A stretch of DNA of 7,081 nt from an uncultured bacterium (GTDB lineage Bacteria; Bacteroidota; Bacteroidia; Chitinophagales; CAIOSU01): NCBI GenBank assembly GCA_903861055.1, contig CAIOSU010000527.1, forward strand, positions 1 through 7,081. The letters run 5' to 3'. The position numbers and the translations under genes were made by a program. This document shows, piece by piece, positions 7,034-7,081 of this stretch (positions are counted from its first letter, which is position 1; each line of letters opens with the position of its first letter). Below the pieces are notes generated by a model, which did no database searches, was not told where the DNA came from, and worked only from the letters and a program-made list of their open reading frames with translations.

Positions 7034-7072
7034 CGACAAAAGCCGTTTCCTATTTAGGAACGGCTTTTGTCG
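7034..7072 (+). terminator. Rho-independent terminator hairpin, probably bidirectional
   Basis: Left arm 7034-7050 (CGACAAAAGCCGTTTCC) pairs with right arm 7057-7072 (GGAACGGCTTTTGTCG) over 16 bp with one bulged T, around the six-base loop TATTTA. The arms carry the A4-GCCG and CGGC-T4 layout common in Bacteroidota terminators, so it could stop transcription in either direction. It lies 134 nt after the stop of the plus-strand gene and would end its transcript, and possibly that of a converging gene beyond the window. Confidence 0.85.
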
Positions 7073-7081
7073 TTTGCCTAT

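Overview
The window most likely comes from a Bacteroidota chromosome. The evidence is a secreted Asp-box protein ending in a type IX secretion (Por) sorting domain, a perfect Bacteroidota -7 promoter element (TAnnTTTG), A-rich start contexts without strong Shine-Dalgarno sites, and cytochrome c maturation genes of a type that fits this phylum. No RNA gene, CRISPR array, insertion sequence or phage gene is visible.

Layout. Positions 1-5702 are all on the minus strand. In transcription order this strand holds a large sortilin-like/Asp-box secreted protein (about 5702 to 2855), a glycerate 2-kinase starting 2 nt after it (2852-1707), then, behind its own -7 element, ccmE (1591-1184) and ccmF (from 1184 off the window edge). 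The ccmE stop and ccmF start overlap as TAATG. A 235-nt divergent spacer (5703-5937) separates this block from one plus-strand gene (5992-6900). That gene encodes an exported protein with beta-helix-like rungs and a C-terminal module common in Bacteroidota surface proteins. A strong hairpin terminator (7034-7072) lies at the right edge.

Gene relations. CcmE (heme chaperone) and CcmF (heme lyase component) act together in attaching heme to exported c-type cytochromes. CcmE carries Cys in a CxxxY motif where the E. coli protein has His. Glycerate kinase feeds glycerate into glycolysis/serine metabolism and has no evident link to the secreted protein it follows.

The main anomaly is in the secreted protein gene. 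Its signal sequence is in a different frame from the 892-codon body, and the only place the frames can join contains a run of ten A. With nine A the two parts fuse into one 948-residue protein with a membrane-targeting N-terminus and a T9SS tail. This is a sequencing error, a phase-off mutation, or frame switching by slippage; the sequence alone cannot say which. I found no convincing wholly new multi-gene system.
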